From contig SAXG01000034.1 of assembly GCA_012932865.1 (NCBI GenBank), forward strand, positions 372,001-436,000: DNA of 64,000 nucleotides. Direction: 5' to 3'. The notes under the pieces were generated by a model. The model did no database searches. It saw only the letters and a program-made list of their open reading frames with translations, and was not told the origin of the DNA. Shown piece by piece: positions 12,162 through 23,874 of this stretch; position 1 is the first letter of the stretch, and every line of letters begins with the position of its first letter. A program made the translations under genes and the position numbers. The DNA is from Amylostereum areolatum. Lineage: Eukaryota; Basidiomycota; Agaricomycetes; Russulales; Stereaceae.

Positions 12162-12729
12162 TGTAGGGTTTGTCCGCGGTTGATCGATATCCTGACCAGG
12201 TCGTCAGTAATAAGTGGCGCACGTATCATGCGCTATAAGCTGCCAGTGGGAAACAGGAAGGACGGCCCAGATTCCGAAAGGTGTAAATTGACGAGGTACC
12301 CGCCCAGGGAGGAAGCAAGAAGTTCCTGGCGAATGTTGAAGCCAGTTTTTGACCTGGAGCGGTTTTATGCTTCTGCAGAGCGGGAGCGGACGTCTAACCT
12401 GTCTTCTTGATATCCTCTGCCGAGAACTGCGAGCGTCGTCAACTGCGACTCGCGTCGGGCGGGTGTGCTCCAGCCTCCCCGTGCGGTGGCCGCCCCCCCG
12501 CCATATAAATATCCTCGAACAACACGGGCACGATGGCCATACGCGTTTCGAGTGGATGGCGTGGACGCCACCCGGCGGCATGGGCGGCTGCTAAGACGAA
12601 GGCGGGCAGTTGGACAGCCGATGGGAGGGCTTAGGTAAGCGAGTGGTCCATATGCTCCTCGTTATCGCGTGTGTCGTTTTGCCCTTGTGACTGGCCGTCT
12701 TCTCCGTCTCCAACATTCGTCTCTCGAGC

Positions 12730-12737
12730 TATATAAC
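12730..12737 (+). promoter_or_regulatory. TATA box of the UNC93-like gene
   Basis: TATATAAC lies 78 bp upstream of the chosen ATG at 12808 and is followed by a C/T-rich leader. The spacing fits a fungal core promoter with a short 5' UTR. Confidence 0.5.
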
Positions 12738-12807
12738 CTTCCCTGATGCTCCCTCTGCGTCGTGCCCCCGCGCCTCTTCGCCGTTCCCCAACGCTCAAGT
12801 TGCCATC

Positions 12808-14606
12808 ATGTTTGCTCTCCCAGCATGGTACACAACGCCTATGACCCAGGTCGTTCTCGTCGGTAACGTCCCCGTCCGCCTCCTTCCCGCTCCACCCTCG
12901 CTCATCTCGCTTTTGTGCAGGCATAACATGTTTTGCCATCGTCGGAATGTTTAGTGCCGTCTCCAACCTCGGTGCTGGCGGTATTTCCGACATCGCGCTT
13001 TCCGACACCGCCAACGGCGTTCTCTACGGTACATTTGCCATCATGGGTCTCGTAGCGGGCGGTGTCACCAACGGTGCGTACTCCTTTCATTCATCGGCTT
13101 TGTTTTGTCCACCCCACCGAACCTTTTCGACCAGTGCTCGGTCCTCGATTCACCATCTTCCTCGGCACGCTGGGCTATGCCCTCTACATCGGCTCTCTCT
13201 GGTGGTACGTTCTTCCTCCCTTCCCCACCCCTCCCCACCCTCCTCATTTGTCCCGCTCCTCTCAGCTATCAAACCCAGGGCTCGAGCTGGTTCGTTATCT
13301 TCGCCGGGGCCATTCTCGGCATCTCCGCCGCCTTGCTCTGGTCCGCGCAGGGCGCCATCATGATGAGCTATCCCCTCGAAAAGGACAAGGGCAAGGCCTT
13401 CGGCATCTTCTGGGCCATCTTCCAGTTTGGCTCCTTCATCGGCGCCGTCATCGCCCTCGCCATCAACATCCGGTCCGGGGAGCTCTCCGCGGTCTCGACC
13501 GGCACTTACGTCGTGCGTTTTGTCTCCGTTCCCACCACTTTCGAGGGTTTCGCGGGGAGACTCAGCCGTTCGCTCGCGTTTGTTTTCAGGCTTTCATCAT
13601 CATCATGTTCATCGGCACCGCGTCCACCGTCCTCCTCGCGCCCCCGGCCTCCATCGTCCGTTCGGACGGCACGCTCGTGAAGGTGCAAGCGGCGAGCTCG
13701 CCCAAGGAGGAGATCCGGAGCTTCATCCGGCTGTTCAAGGACTGGCGCATGCTCGCGCTCACGCCCATGTTCTTTGCGTCCAACTACTTCTACGCCTACC
13801 AGGGCGCGGTCAACACGTTCTACTTCGACGGGCCCACGCGCGCGGTCAACGCCACGCTCGAGGGCGCGGGCGCGATCATCGGCGCGCTCGTCATCGGCTT
13901 CTTCGTCCTCGACGGCAAGTACCTGTCGCGCCGGAACCGCGGCTGGGCCGGGCTCGCGTTCGTCACCGTCTGCGTCGTCGTCGTGTGGGTGTGCGGGCTC
14001 GTGTGGCAGACGTCCTTCACGCGGCACACGCCCAAGCCGTTCCTCAACTACAAGGACTCGCGCTACGGGCCCAAGGGCGCGCTCTACTTCTTCTGTGCGT
14101 CGATGCGGGTGTGCGGCTCCGTGGTCGGCGTGAGGAGACTGATTTGGGCTCGGGGCAGATTACTTCGGCGATGCGTCGTATCAGGCGTTGGTGTACTGGA
14201 TCATGGGCGCGATCACGAACGATCCCTTCCAGCTCGCGCGGTACGCAGGGTTTTACAAGGCCATACAGTCCGCGGGTTCCGCGGGCTCGTTCGGGATGGA
14301 CGCCGTCAGCACGCCGTTCCTCAACGAACACGTACGCTCCCCTTCCCTCGCGGGGTTTTTTCTTCTCACACAGAGCTGATGCGTCTTCGTCCGCCCTGGC
14401 AGCTCGCGAGTTGGATATTGATCCTCGCCTCGCTCCCGCTCGCGGCCGCCGTGATCCACTCGATCAAGGAGACGTCGTACACGGAGGAGAAGACGGTGTA
14501 CGTCTCGGATCTGCAGCGGGAGATGGCGGAGGAGGGCGCGGTGCCGGAGGGCGAGACGGCGAGGGAGAAGGACTCGGCGTCGGATATCAAGGAGTCGGTG
14601 GCATGA
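12808..14606 (+). CDS. UNC93-like (DUF895) major facilitator membrane protein
   Basis: Seven exons: 12808-12862, 12921-13073, 13135-13204, 13266-13512, 13590-14094, 14159-14331, 14403-14606, giving 468 residues. The protein begins with WYTTPMTQVVLVG, a first membrane helix in the style of fungal UNC93/DUF895 proteins. It continues with alternating hydrophobic helices (for example FTIFLGTLGYALYIGSLWW and GAIIGALVIGFFVLDGKYL), a hydrophilic central loop (KEEIRSFIRLFKDWRM), then NYFYAYQGAVNTFYF, and ends in an acidic, lysine-rich cytosolic tail. All introns have GT..AG ends and keep the frame. Fungal members are predicted multi-pass transporters of unknown substrate. The ATG was chosen because it follows a TATA box and a CT-rich leader; an extra upstream exon is possible, since TTTGCTCTCCCAG just after it also resembles a 3' splice site. 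Confidence 0.85.
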
Positions 14607-15240
14607 GACCGGGACGCTTGCGTGCGTGTGACGCTTTTGTACTCTACGAACTGTGGGCAGGGATATTTGGTCCTGCTGCCGTCGCTATTTCGCTTTGTTT
14701 GTTGTTTTCGATTTTGGGGGGGTACGCTACGCTACGCCGCGGTCATGACATACGGTAACGGGACGGTGTTCAATGCGTTATCATGGTCTCTATTTTCTCT
14801 CTTGTAACTCGGCGTGTTGCTTTGAGTTTGGACGAGCGCAGGCCCATGATCGTCTGTAGATCGTCAGATCTTCAAACGTCTTCGTTTCGTATTGTGGCAC
14901 GTGACATGTCATATCTGGGTTAGTCTGTCTTTCAGAGGACGGTGACAGTTTCTGTCTCCAATCCTTCTCTCAGTCTGGAGATCGACACCCTCCGAAACTC
15001 CGCCAGCGGTTGACATTGACGAGGTCACATGAAGTTCTCCTTGAGTCTTCGCCGTCCGTGGACCAACCCGTAAGCAATCGATCCGATTTCACCCTACTTA
15101 CTAGTACGACCCCCACCGCTGCTTCCTCTCCTTCTGACCTTTAGCTTCCAGCAGAACCTCGCTGGCAGTACGGACCAAGGTATAAGACACCAACGGAAAC
15201 GTCTTCTCGCTGACCTCAAAAGGCCCACTTTGCCGTATCA
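14607..15240. other. Intergenic spacer
   Basis: Terminator and promoter region between two genes in the same direction; no coding signal or repeat stands out. Confidence 0.6.
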
Positions 15241-16538
15241 ATGCAGTCTTTGATCTTGAACGAGGAGGGCGTGAAGCTCACCTACACCGACAGCGGTGCG
15301 CCGCCTCAGGCCGTCTCCGGCGCACCGTACACGACCGTGTTCGCAGTACACGGGATGGGGTTCAACGCGAGTGCGTGCTTTACTCTACGGATGACACACA
15401 CATCGCGCTCATTGCGATCCACGTCCGTCCCCCCCTCTCCCCCCCTCCCGCGCTCTCCGTCGACGAGCAGACGTGTGGAAACGCCTGTCCGACCTCGCCC
15501 CGACCGCCAACCTGCGCTTCGTCGCCCTCAACCGCCGTCCGTACGGCGGGTCCACCCCCTTCTCGCCGCGAGAGCTCGCGGCGCTCGCGGGCTCGGCCGA
15601 GGACCAGGCCGCGTTCGTCGCCGCGCGCGGGCGCGAGCTCGCCGCGTTCGTGGACGGGTTCGTGCGGGCGTTCGACCTGCCGCCGGTGCCGGCGGACGGG
15701 AGGGGCGGGGGCGTGGCGCTGCTGCCGTGGTCGGCGGGGCATGGCGCGACGCTCGCGGCGCTCGCGGGTCTGTCGAGTCTCCCGGAGGCGACGAGAGCGC
15801 GGTTCGCGTCGCACATGCGCGCGTTGATCATGTACGGTCAGTCTGCGTCTCTCCTCCGAAATCGCGAACCACGCGTGCGTCGATGCTGATGTGGATGTGG
15901 ACGTCGCCCGGAAAGAACCGCCGTCGTCGCTGCTCGGCACCCCCGTCCCGCCCGCGACGTGGTCGCCCATGCGCGACCCCACGATCCCCGCGCACCTGCA
16001 GATACCGCTGACGGCGTCGTGGATCACGTCCTACTTCGACCACGGCGACCTCGCCGCGCGCGACCGGGACGCGCTGTCCCACGTCGTGCCCAGCCTCCTC
16101 CGCACGCCCTCCGTCTACACCATGTCCCCCGCCGAGATCGCCGCGGCCGTGGACGACGACGGGTGCGCGCTCGACGCGCGGGTGATCGCGGCGGCGGCGC
16201 CGCGCGCGCTGGAGGCGTATCGGAGGGTGTGTTTTGATGCGGGCGCGAGGGCGCTGGTGCCGAGGATGCGGGTCAGGGTGGTTTATGGGGAGAAGACGGT
16301 CGCGTTTTGCGTTGCGGGGCCGTGGAGCATCGAGGAGGACGACGAGGCGCGCGGGGGAGGGTTCGTGGAGTCGAGGAGGATCCCGGGGGTGAATCACTTC
16401 GTGCGTCCGTTCGTCGTTTTTTGGCTGGCTGGGTGTGGGGAGACTGATTGAATTTGTCGAATGGGGCGTGTGTAGATGCAATGGGACGAGGCGGAGCTCG
16501 CGCTGAAGGTTGTGAGAGAGGCGGTGGACGGTGTATAG
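15241..16538 (+). CDS. Alpha/beta hydrolase-fold protein
   Basis: Four exons: 15241-15370, 15471-15836, 15916-16400, 16476-16538; 347 residues. The protein opens with a beta-hairpin and the oxyanion-hole type motif VHGMGFNA, followed by LRFVALNRRPYGGS, which matches the strand-4 region of the fold. The probable nucleophile elbow is PWSAGHG (Ser near residue 150), looser than the usual GxSxG. A cap-like region with SWITSYFDH follows, then the strand VVYGEKT and GVNHF, where the His would be the catalytic histidine. Such proteins in mushrooms are uncharacterised soluble hydrolases; substrate unknown. Intron phases are consistent throughout, and an ATG in good context starts the frame. GC content is high in exons 2-3. 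Confidence 0.8.
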
Positions 16539-17910
16539 GCACATGAGTGGATGATGGAACGTCGAGGTGGGTTTGGAAGACGTGTCGTACTGTATATTCT
16601 AAAGATCGGTTTTGGTGCTTTGCGTGTAGCGAAACAGTGCTTTTTCTGGTGCCAAGGTGTGACTATCTATTTGAGACTTGCGCGGTTGTACATGTTGACA
16701 ATATATGACCATCGCTGCCTTCGATTTTGCTGGTCGTTTGTCGATTACAGGTCTCACGACTCGTACCGTCGTCGTCTCATCAACACGCGCTCGGAAACGC
16801 GTCAGGTCCCTGGTCGGCTAAGGTTAAGACTATTGGAGGGGAACGTCTGCGCACGCCTTTCAATCATTGCCTTTCGACGGCTTTCCCCCGTTCGCATTGC
16901 CTGCGCGTCTGCGAGATCATCTTCACAGATGGCGGTATGATTTCCGGCGAAGGCGGTACGGTGAGATAGGACGTGACATGGTCGAAGAGTCAAGATCTTC
17001 ACACATACACTACCACCTGGTGTACTTGGTGATACCGCGGAATCGGTTCCGCTGCAGTGCAGGAGGAAACCCTGGTGATAGTGGTGTTCCTCGCATTGAT
17101 CCAAGTACAGCAAGAGTTTAATGGTTTGAACGATCCAGGAGAGGCTACTGGGCCGATCACTTCCTAGATGGACGGTGCATTGAATGCGGCGCGGGGACAG
17201 GATTGGCTATCAGCACGGTGCACAGGTCCGGAGTTGGGGCAGGGTTGCGAAATATAGCCAGGAACGCATGTGCATTGGTGGGAGTATGGAGAGGTTACAA
17301 GGGCCGTACGACGGAAGAGGCATGGCACGGGGGCGGGAGAGCACCGTACGTGCGGGCTTGTGTGGTAGTACGCCTATGCTTCATCTCCGAGTTACAGAAG
17401 TTGAGGACTTACCTACCACGGTCACCACGTTCGACCACCAGCAGCAGCGCCGCAGTGTTGGGGTGTGATGTTATCGCACATTCCTCGTGGGCCTATAGAT
17501 ATATTGTGTTTGCTGTGTGATCTTCCTGACACGAATACAAAGACCGTGACGCCACCGTTACCGTGCGCGCCGAAGCCCAAGGATGCCCCGGGCGAGTCGC
17601 CATCCATCCAAGAATCGCGAGAGATCCGGAAAGAAGGGCTGTCCGTAAGCGAAGCATAATCCAGTCAGCAAGCGTGATGATGGTCGGGGACGAAGAGGAA
17701 GTGAAGCTGAGCACGCCCGCGCACGCGCAGAAACGGGCCACGTGATAGCGCTGACGGAGCACGCAATTGCATCATTCACGCGTCGTCAGTCCCTCTGTAT
17801 AAAAAGGTGTCGACAGATCTGAACACATCCCCCCACTGCAACGACCAACCCTGATCCCCACCCACCCTCTCACACCCACCCACCCACTCACGCCCACCCA
17901 CAACACCACC
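16539..17910. other. 1.4 kb spacer before the thioredoxin gene
   Basis: No gene recognised; short open frames lack domains and splice support. The last 120 bp form the thioredoxin promoter and a leader rich in CCCACC repeats. Confidence 0.55.
17798..17807 (+). promoter_or_regulatory. TATA box of the thioredoxin gene
   Basis: TATAAAAAGG stands about 113 bp upstream of the ATG and is followed by a C-rich, AC-rich leader typical of highly expressed basidiomycete genes. Confidence 0.6.
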
Positions 17911-18461
17911 ATGAGCGTCACCCCCATCACCTCCCTCTCCCAGTTCCAGCAAGTCGTGAGTGCTGCTCCGTTCCACCACGACTGACCGCGTCCCGAAGTT
18001 CGTGTCTTCTTACCGTCCCGCCCCAGATTGCTTCGAACAAGCCCGTCTTCATCGATTTCTGGGCAACATGGTGCGGCCCCTGCCGCGTCATCTCGCCTTT
18101 CTTCGAGGGCCTCGCTAAGGAATACCCCGGGGCCGAGTTCTACAAGGTCGATGTCGACGACCAGCCCGATATCGCCCAGGAGGTTGGCGTCCGCGCGGTC
18201 AGTCTTCCTTCCACGCTGTCTTAATCTTCCTGCCCCCCGGAGATGACGACGATCTGTCCTCGTGTTCTGCGTGCGGAAGTAAAGAAGCGCTTACTGATAC
18301 ACTCGCAGATGCCCACCTTCGTCGGATACCAGAGGGGACAGAAGATCGGAGACCTCACGGGGGCTTATAAGGACCGTCTCGAGGTATGTTTGGCCTTCTT
18401 CTGTGCGCGATGTGCTCCGATGCTCATGTCGATCCAGGCTTTGGTCAAGAACTCCCTCTAA
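17911..18461 (+). CDS. Thioredoxin
   Basis: Four exons: 17911-17955, 18027-18197, 18309-18383, 18438-18461; 104 residues, the normal size of a single-domain cytosolic thioredoxin. The active site WCGPC lies in FIDFWATWCGPCR, with the conserved Asp upstream (FIDFWA), the KVDVDDQPDIAQ segment and the cis-proline loop MPTFVGY just after the second intron. It reduces protein disulfides using electrons from thioredoxin reductase, supporting peroxiredoxins, ribonucleotide reductase and methionine sulfoxide reductase. There is no targeting peptide, so cytosol or nucleus is expected. A TATA box and C-rich leader suggest strong expression. No anomalies. Confidence 0.95.
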
Positions 18462-18580
18462 GCGCCGATGCTTCGAACGGCCGGTTGTATATATGTGGAA
18501 GTAGCCAAACTAGTTGTATTTTAACGTCGATTCTGTCGTGCTGTCTATGAAGGACGTGAGCCGTATGATCGTGGTGTGTG

Positions 18581-18608
18581 AGTGAGCCTGAGTGAGCCTG
18601 AGTGAGCC
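18581..18608 (+). repeat. Three copies of a 10-bp repeat
   Basis: AGTGAGCCTG is repeated in tandem just downstream of the thioredoxin gene (the third copy is shortened at its end). Confidence 0.8.
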
Positions 18609-18978
18609 CATTGCTCAAGCGGATACGACTCTCCTACATTTAAGTATGTGAATTCCATGTCTGATGAGATTGGACTCGGATCTTCTTAGGTATTGTAGCA
18701 ACGATAGACGGGCGTGGACTGATCCTGCATAGTGACCCATTGTACTTGTACGCACTCGCTACGACGGGAGTCGCGGTGTGGACTCTTGGATGTCCACTTC
18801 GTGCAATTGTTGGAAAGAGATCTGGGGATGAGATCTCGTGCTGCGCTTACATCATCATTCGAAGTCGCGTCGCGCTCGTGGGCATCTGCACGACACGTCT
18901 CCTTCGCACCAACGACCACCTCCCTCCTCTGGGCCACCTTTTCTTCCTACCCAAAGACGTCGTCAACGACGTTCAACC

Positions 18979-21667
18979 ATGTCTAGACCGTCGGAAGTCC
19001 GACAGAGGAAGCAGGCTTCGCCTGCGGGCGCCTCGCGAACCAAAGACGAAGCCCAAAAGGTCGGTGTATGCGCCTGCCAGTGGGTATGCGGGGTAGTGCT
19101 CATGCCTTTGCAGCTCAAAGGGACCACAGCTGGCTATGGACCGTCCAAGCTTTTCTATCTCGCAGTAGCGGCAACTTTGGGTGTTGCACTCTACATGGTA
19201 CGTTATCTGTGCCGTTTGCATTCAGCCCACCGACGTCGCATTGGCTGCGCATGCAGTACCCGGACGTCCCCAAACATCTCGTCAACTCCTGGCTGGGTAT
19301 AGACGTGACCCCTCGCATTCCCGGCGCCGATAAAAGCACCTACATTGGCTTTGAAGCCGATATCCCCAAGCGCGACGCCGTCGTCGAGGCGTTCAAGGTG
19401 TGTTATACACATGTTTTCCGTCGATGACGTCTCGGGCTGACTATATGCGTTGCTGCAGCACGCGTGGTCGGCTTACGGTATGTGCTCCTGCTATACGTGC
19501 ACGCGCGAGGCTCATGGTGTCAGAGAGGGACGCCATGGGCGCGGATGAGTATCACCCTATTAGCCGCAACGGCTCCGACCTCGTCGCCGGGGGCGGTATC
19601 GGATATACCGTCGTCGACTCGATCGACACAATGCTTCTCATGGGGCTCAACGAAGAATACGCGCGCGCGCGCGACTGGATCGCGCACGAGATGACGTTCG
19701 AGCGCGACGGGAACTTCAACACGTTCGAGGTGCGCTGCCGGGTCATCGCTTCGTGCTCGTCCAGATCTGACCTGGGGCGGCTCGACAGACGACCATCCGT
19801 GTCCTGGGTGGACTGCTTTCAGCCTACCATCTCTCGGGCCAGGACCCGCTGTACCTCGAAAAGGCGGTCGAGCTCGCGGACCGTCTCCTGCCCGCGTTCG
19901 ATACCGAGTCGGGGCTGCCGATGTCGATGGTCAACTTGGGGCGTCGGGAAGGGGTCTCGGATAGGGACAACCAGGGACTCGTCAGCACCGCTGAGGCAGC
20001 GACGCTTCAGCTCGAGCTGAAGTATCTTTCCTTCCTCACGGACGACGACGTGTACTGGAAGAAGGCTGAACGGGTACGGACCACGCGTTCGCGGTGTCGT
20101 TTGGCGAGCTGACGAGTGACTTTGGGTAGGTGATGGCGGTCATCAGAGCCGCGCGCATGCCCCCGGGTCTGGCGAGCATCTTCATGAAGTATGCGTTTCC
20201 CTCGTCGTCGCTTGTTCGTGTTCTCACCCGATTTATAGTCCTCGCGATGGTCGCTTTGTCACGTCTGCCATCCGCTTGGGCTCCCGGGGAGACTCTTACT
20301 ATGAGTACTTGATGTGAGCTACTTTCGGTGCCAGGCATAGCTGTGTCTAATCCGTCCACGTCAGAAAACAATACATACAGACGGTGAGTTTTCTTCTGCT
20401 CGTGCCCGGGACTGTCTGTGTATCACTCAACAACTTCGACGCAGGGCATGACCGAGGAAGTCTACCGCGATGTGAGCTACACCTTCGACCATATGATCAC
20501 ACCCAACTCATCGGCTAACAGATGTACGACGACGCGATCCAAGCCATCCACGACCACCTCGTCCAGAAGTCCGTCGCCAGCGGCCTGACCTACACCTCCG
20601 AACTCATCCCCGAGCGTGACACGAACGGCATGTGAGCTTCCTGCGCCCCCTTCCACGGCGTACGCGTGCTGAACCCGCGGGCGACGCAGCTCATGGCGCC
20701 TGACTCCCAAACAGGACTTCCTGGTGTGCTTCTTCGGCGGATCGCTCCTGCTGGGGGCCACGCACACGGGCGCGCTCACCAAGGACGTGTCGAGGCCGCC
20801 ACGCGTCGAGGAGCTCACGGCGCAGGGCCTTCGGGACTGGACGACCGGCATCGAGCTCATCGAGACGTGCATGGCCACCCACGATACCCAGACGTGCGTA
20901 TCGCCATCCGTCCTTCAGTACGAGCAGGACGGAAGGCTAACGAGAGAGAATCATCGCAGTGGGCTGGCTCCGGAGATCACCCATTGGAGGATCCCGAGCG
21001 ATAACCTGGAGGTCATGGGCAACATGCCTGGCGACTGGTACATCAAGGGAGCTCGGTACGTCCGCTCGCTTCGTCGAATGACAAAAACCTGACCACTGAC
21101 CCCGCCCCAAAGCCCCGGCGCGTTCCCTCCCTATGACGCCCGATACATGCTCCGGTGCGTCCTTCCTCGCTCCTGCTCCCCCCCCTCCTCGTGGCTCACG
21201 CGCGACTCTTTACAGGCCGGAAACGATAGAGTCCCTCCTGATGGCCTTCCGTCTGACGGGCGACCGCCGGTACCGCGACCACGGCTGGGCGATCTTCCAG
21301 GCGATCGAGAGGCACTGCAAGATCCCCGGCGGGGGGTACGCGACGATCGTGAACGTGGACGAGATCCCCGTGCGGCACGAGGACAAGATGGAGACGTTCT
21401 TCATGGTGAGCCGTCTGCGCCCCTTTCTTGAACGGGGGTGGAGGACGCTGACGCCGGCCGTGTGCGACAGAGCGAAACGCTCAAGTACTTGTATCTGCTC
21501 TTCTCGGACGACCAGACGATCCCGCTGGACAGTGCGTCGTTTCCCCCCTTCCTTATCCCTTGTCTTTTGTTTGAGCGAACGCTGACGTCGTCGTAGAATA
21601 CGTGTTCAACACCGAGGCGCACCCGCTGCCGATATTCAGCCCGACGATCCGCACGGGCTTTTCTTGA
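18979..21667 (+). CDS. MNS1: Mannosyl-oligosaccharide 1,2-alpha-mannosidase (GH47), ER class I
   Basis: Seventeen exons (18979-19059, 19114-19197, 19257-19397, 19459-19477, 19524-19729, 19789-20073, 20130-20188, 20239-20313, 20365-20383, 20445-20471, 20522-20631, 20690-20893, 20960-21055, 21113-21154, 21216-21405, 21471-21531, 21597-21667) give 589 residues. A short basic cytosolic N-terminus precedes one membrane anchor (LFYLAVAATLGVALYM), making a type II membrane protein. GH47 landmarks follow in order: AWSAYERDAMGADEYHPIS, VDSIDTMLLMG, FETTIRVLGGLLSAYHLSG, DSYYEYLIKQYIQT, LTPKQDFLVCFFGGS, RPETIESLLMAFRLTGD, HEDKMETFFMSETLKYLYLLF and the C-terminal FNTEAHPLPI. The enzyme trims alpha-1,2-mannose from N-glycans in the ER/early Golgi with Ca2+ as cofactor. 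Two exons are only 19 nt and one 27 nt. The symbol follows the yeast orthologue and is by similarity only. Confidence 0.93.
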
Positions 21668-22124
21668 ATACATACCATCATCGACAAAACACCTCTACCT
21701 ACAATGCCTATGCATGCATGTATCGCCTCGCTATCTTTATTCGCGCGTACTCGTGGAATACATTGGACTTGCTTTGCTTTCCTTCGTCTAAGGCAAGCCT
21801 GGCCTTCGAAAACAAAAGTGAAGGACATATTACAGCACGTCGCCCGCTGTCGTTGCGGGCGGTCGTGGTCTAAAGTACAAGGGGGGTCGAAGTACAGGAC
21901 GAGGAATGTACGTGCGCACAATGCGAGAAGAGGCGGTATATGGTCGGGCGGTGGTACATGGTTCAATTTCTAACGTTAGATGGTGTATTTGTAGGTATAT
22001 GGATTGTTCCGTGCGAGGGGGAGGGAACGGTCGTTGGCATCGGGTCGTGGTTGTGGTTGTGGTATGGTAGATAAAAGATCCTTCAGTCGGGGGGCGGCGT
22101 CACTCGTCAAAAAAAATGTCCAGT

Positions 22125-23001
22125 CTAGTGCGTCTTCGCAACGATCTCGGCGTAGGAGAGCACGGTCCTCGATCGCTCGTCGGTATCGTCGTCGTCGTCG
22201 TCGTTATAGTCCGAGAGGGCGACGCTGGAGAGGTACTCCCAGGGCTCGTCGGACTCGGGCTCGCCGGGGGCGAAGGCGGAGGAGTCGTCGAGGACGATGA
22301 CGGAGCGGACGTGCGGGACGAGCTCGAAGTCGGGGTCTGCGAGGGGACAAGGTGGGGGGTCCTGGTCAGTCCAGTCTTGACCGAGAATGAAGATCGGAGG
22401 GCGGATGGGGGAGGGGGGGCACGGGTGTGGCGGGGTGGGGCGAGGCGGATGAGGAGAGGAACACACCTTTGGGTTTCTTCCCCGACTTGGCGGGTCGGAT
22501 GAGGTCCGCCAGCTTCACCTCGGTCGACGTCGCCCGCCCGCCTCTCCCGTGCCCAACATGATGCTGCCCGTGGTGCACGCGCGCAGGGAGCTCCGGCCAC
22601 TCAGGCTCGCCCTCGCCGCCGCGCTCCCTCGCCTTCGCGGCCGTCCGCGCGACGGCAGGTGGCGCACTCGAGCCCGCCCAGACGTCGGCCCAGAAACGAT
22701 CGGTGGTCGGGCTCGGACAGGGACTGCCGCGGTCCTTGCCCTTCTCTCGTCGGCTCGGCGGGGTGTTCGTGGCGGCCTTCCTGAGGCGCTTGGAGTGGTA
22801 GGAGGCTTCGCGGTCGTGTTTGGAGGGCGTTAAGGGGGGTAGGTCGAGGGGGGAGGGGAGGGGGAGGGGGAGGGGGAGGGGGAGGGATGCGGCGCGGAAG
22901 GAGAGGCTTTGGGGGGCGGGGGTGGTGTAGGGCCTCGTTTGCTGGCTCTGGCTTTGGGTGTCGCGGTGGAGGGGGTACAGAGTACGGGGCTGGTGGCGCA
23001 T
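22125..23001 (-). CDS. Hypothetical fungal protein with acidic C-terminus
   Basis: Two exons on the minus strand, 22467-23001 and 22125-22336 (intron 22337-22466), 248 residues. The N-terminal half is Ser/Pro/Arg-rich and includes a Leu-Pro repeat, then TTDRFWADVWAGSS. Exon 1 ends in KLADLIRPAKSGKKPKG; the C-terminus has PHVRSVIVLDDSS, EPWEYLSS, a six-residue Asp tract and ends SYAEIVAKTH. The spliced frame reads cleanly across a phase-1 intron. The short conserved-looking C-terminal motifs (VIVLDD, EPWE, SYAEIV) recall uncharacterised fungal proteins, but I know no function. It is convergent with the mannosidase gene. Confidence 0.65.
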
Positions 23002-23874
23002 GGAGGTAGTGACGGACGAGGAGGAGAAGGCGATAAGGATGTAACTGGTTGACACCCGGAAGTATTGGTATTATGTGTAGGCTGAAGCGCAGTCAGGACT
23101 CGAAGCTCGGGCGGGGCTGTGGCACCGAGAGGGTACAAGGACGCTGGCAGGACAGTCAAGTCTGCGGTGCGAATCGACGAAGAAGCGGAAAGGGGACGAA
23201 GGTGGGTAGAAGGAAATGTTGTTATAAGGATGCAGGACAATAGACGGGAGTCATATGTTAACCTGGGGGGTCCGATAAGTGTGCGAGCCTCGAGGTCATC
23301 GCATATCCTCGTGCTCGCGCTCGATAACGTCTTCGCCGGCGGTCGCTCCGACGAGCCGGGATGAGAACATATCAGCAACTGAGGCGCACGGGTTGCCGTT
23401 GTCCTCGGCGGTGGCGCGATCGTGCGTGGTTTGGTGGTACTTATGTTCGGGGATGAGATGGTGGAATGGAGGGGAACACGTGGGTCGGGATACAGACCGG
23501 TGTTTGGGCTGCTCAGTGCTATCGCCGCTCGGGCTGGAACCAGCTGCAGGTTATAGGGTTGGCGCTGCCACTGCTATGTGTAGACGCACTGGCGCTGGGG
23601 CGTCGAACTCCTGATGGGTAAGTACTGGGAGGAAGGGCATGGAACGGGTTTCTTGTACACAAAGCAAAGGCAGTACGCCCGATGCATAGCTGCCAAGGTC
23701 GGTACATGGCATTCGTGCTCTATACAATATATATATGTCCTAAACGAGATCAATGGATACTGATGGATACAGCGTGTATGCAAAGCAAGGCGCACGCAAA
23801 GCGAGGCGCACGCAATAAATAGCGAGTACACACCCAAAAGAGAAAGGGGACGCACGCCGTTTACGATTTATGCG
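23002..23874. other. Spacer left of the seven-helix gene array
   Basis: No gene recognised. It contains the likely promoter of the 22.1-23.0 kb gene and the 3' flank of copy A. Confidence 0.6.
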
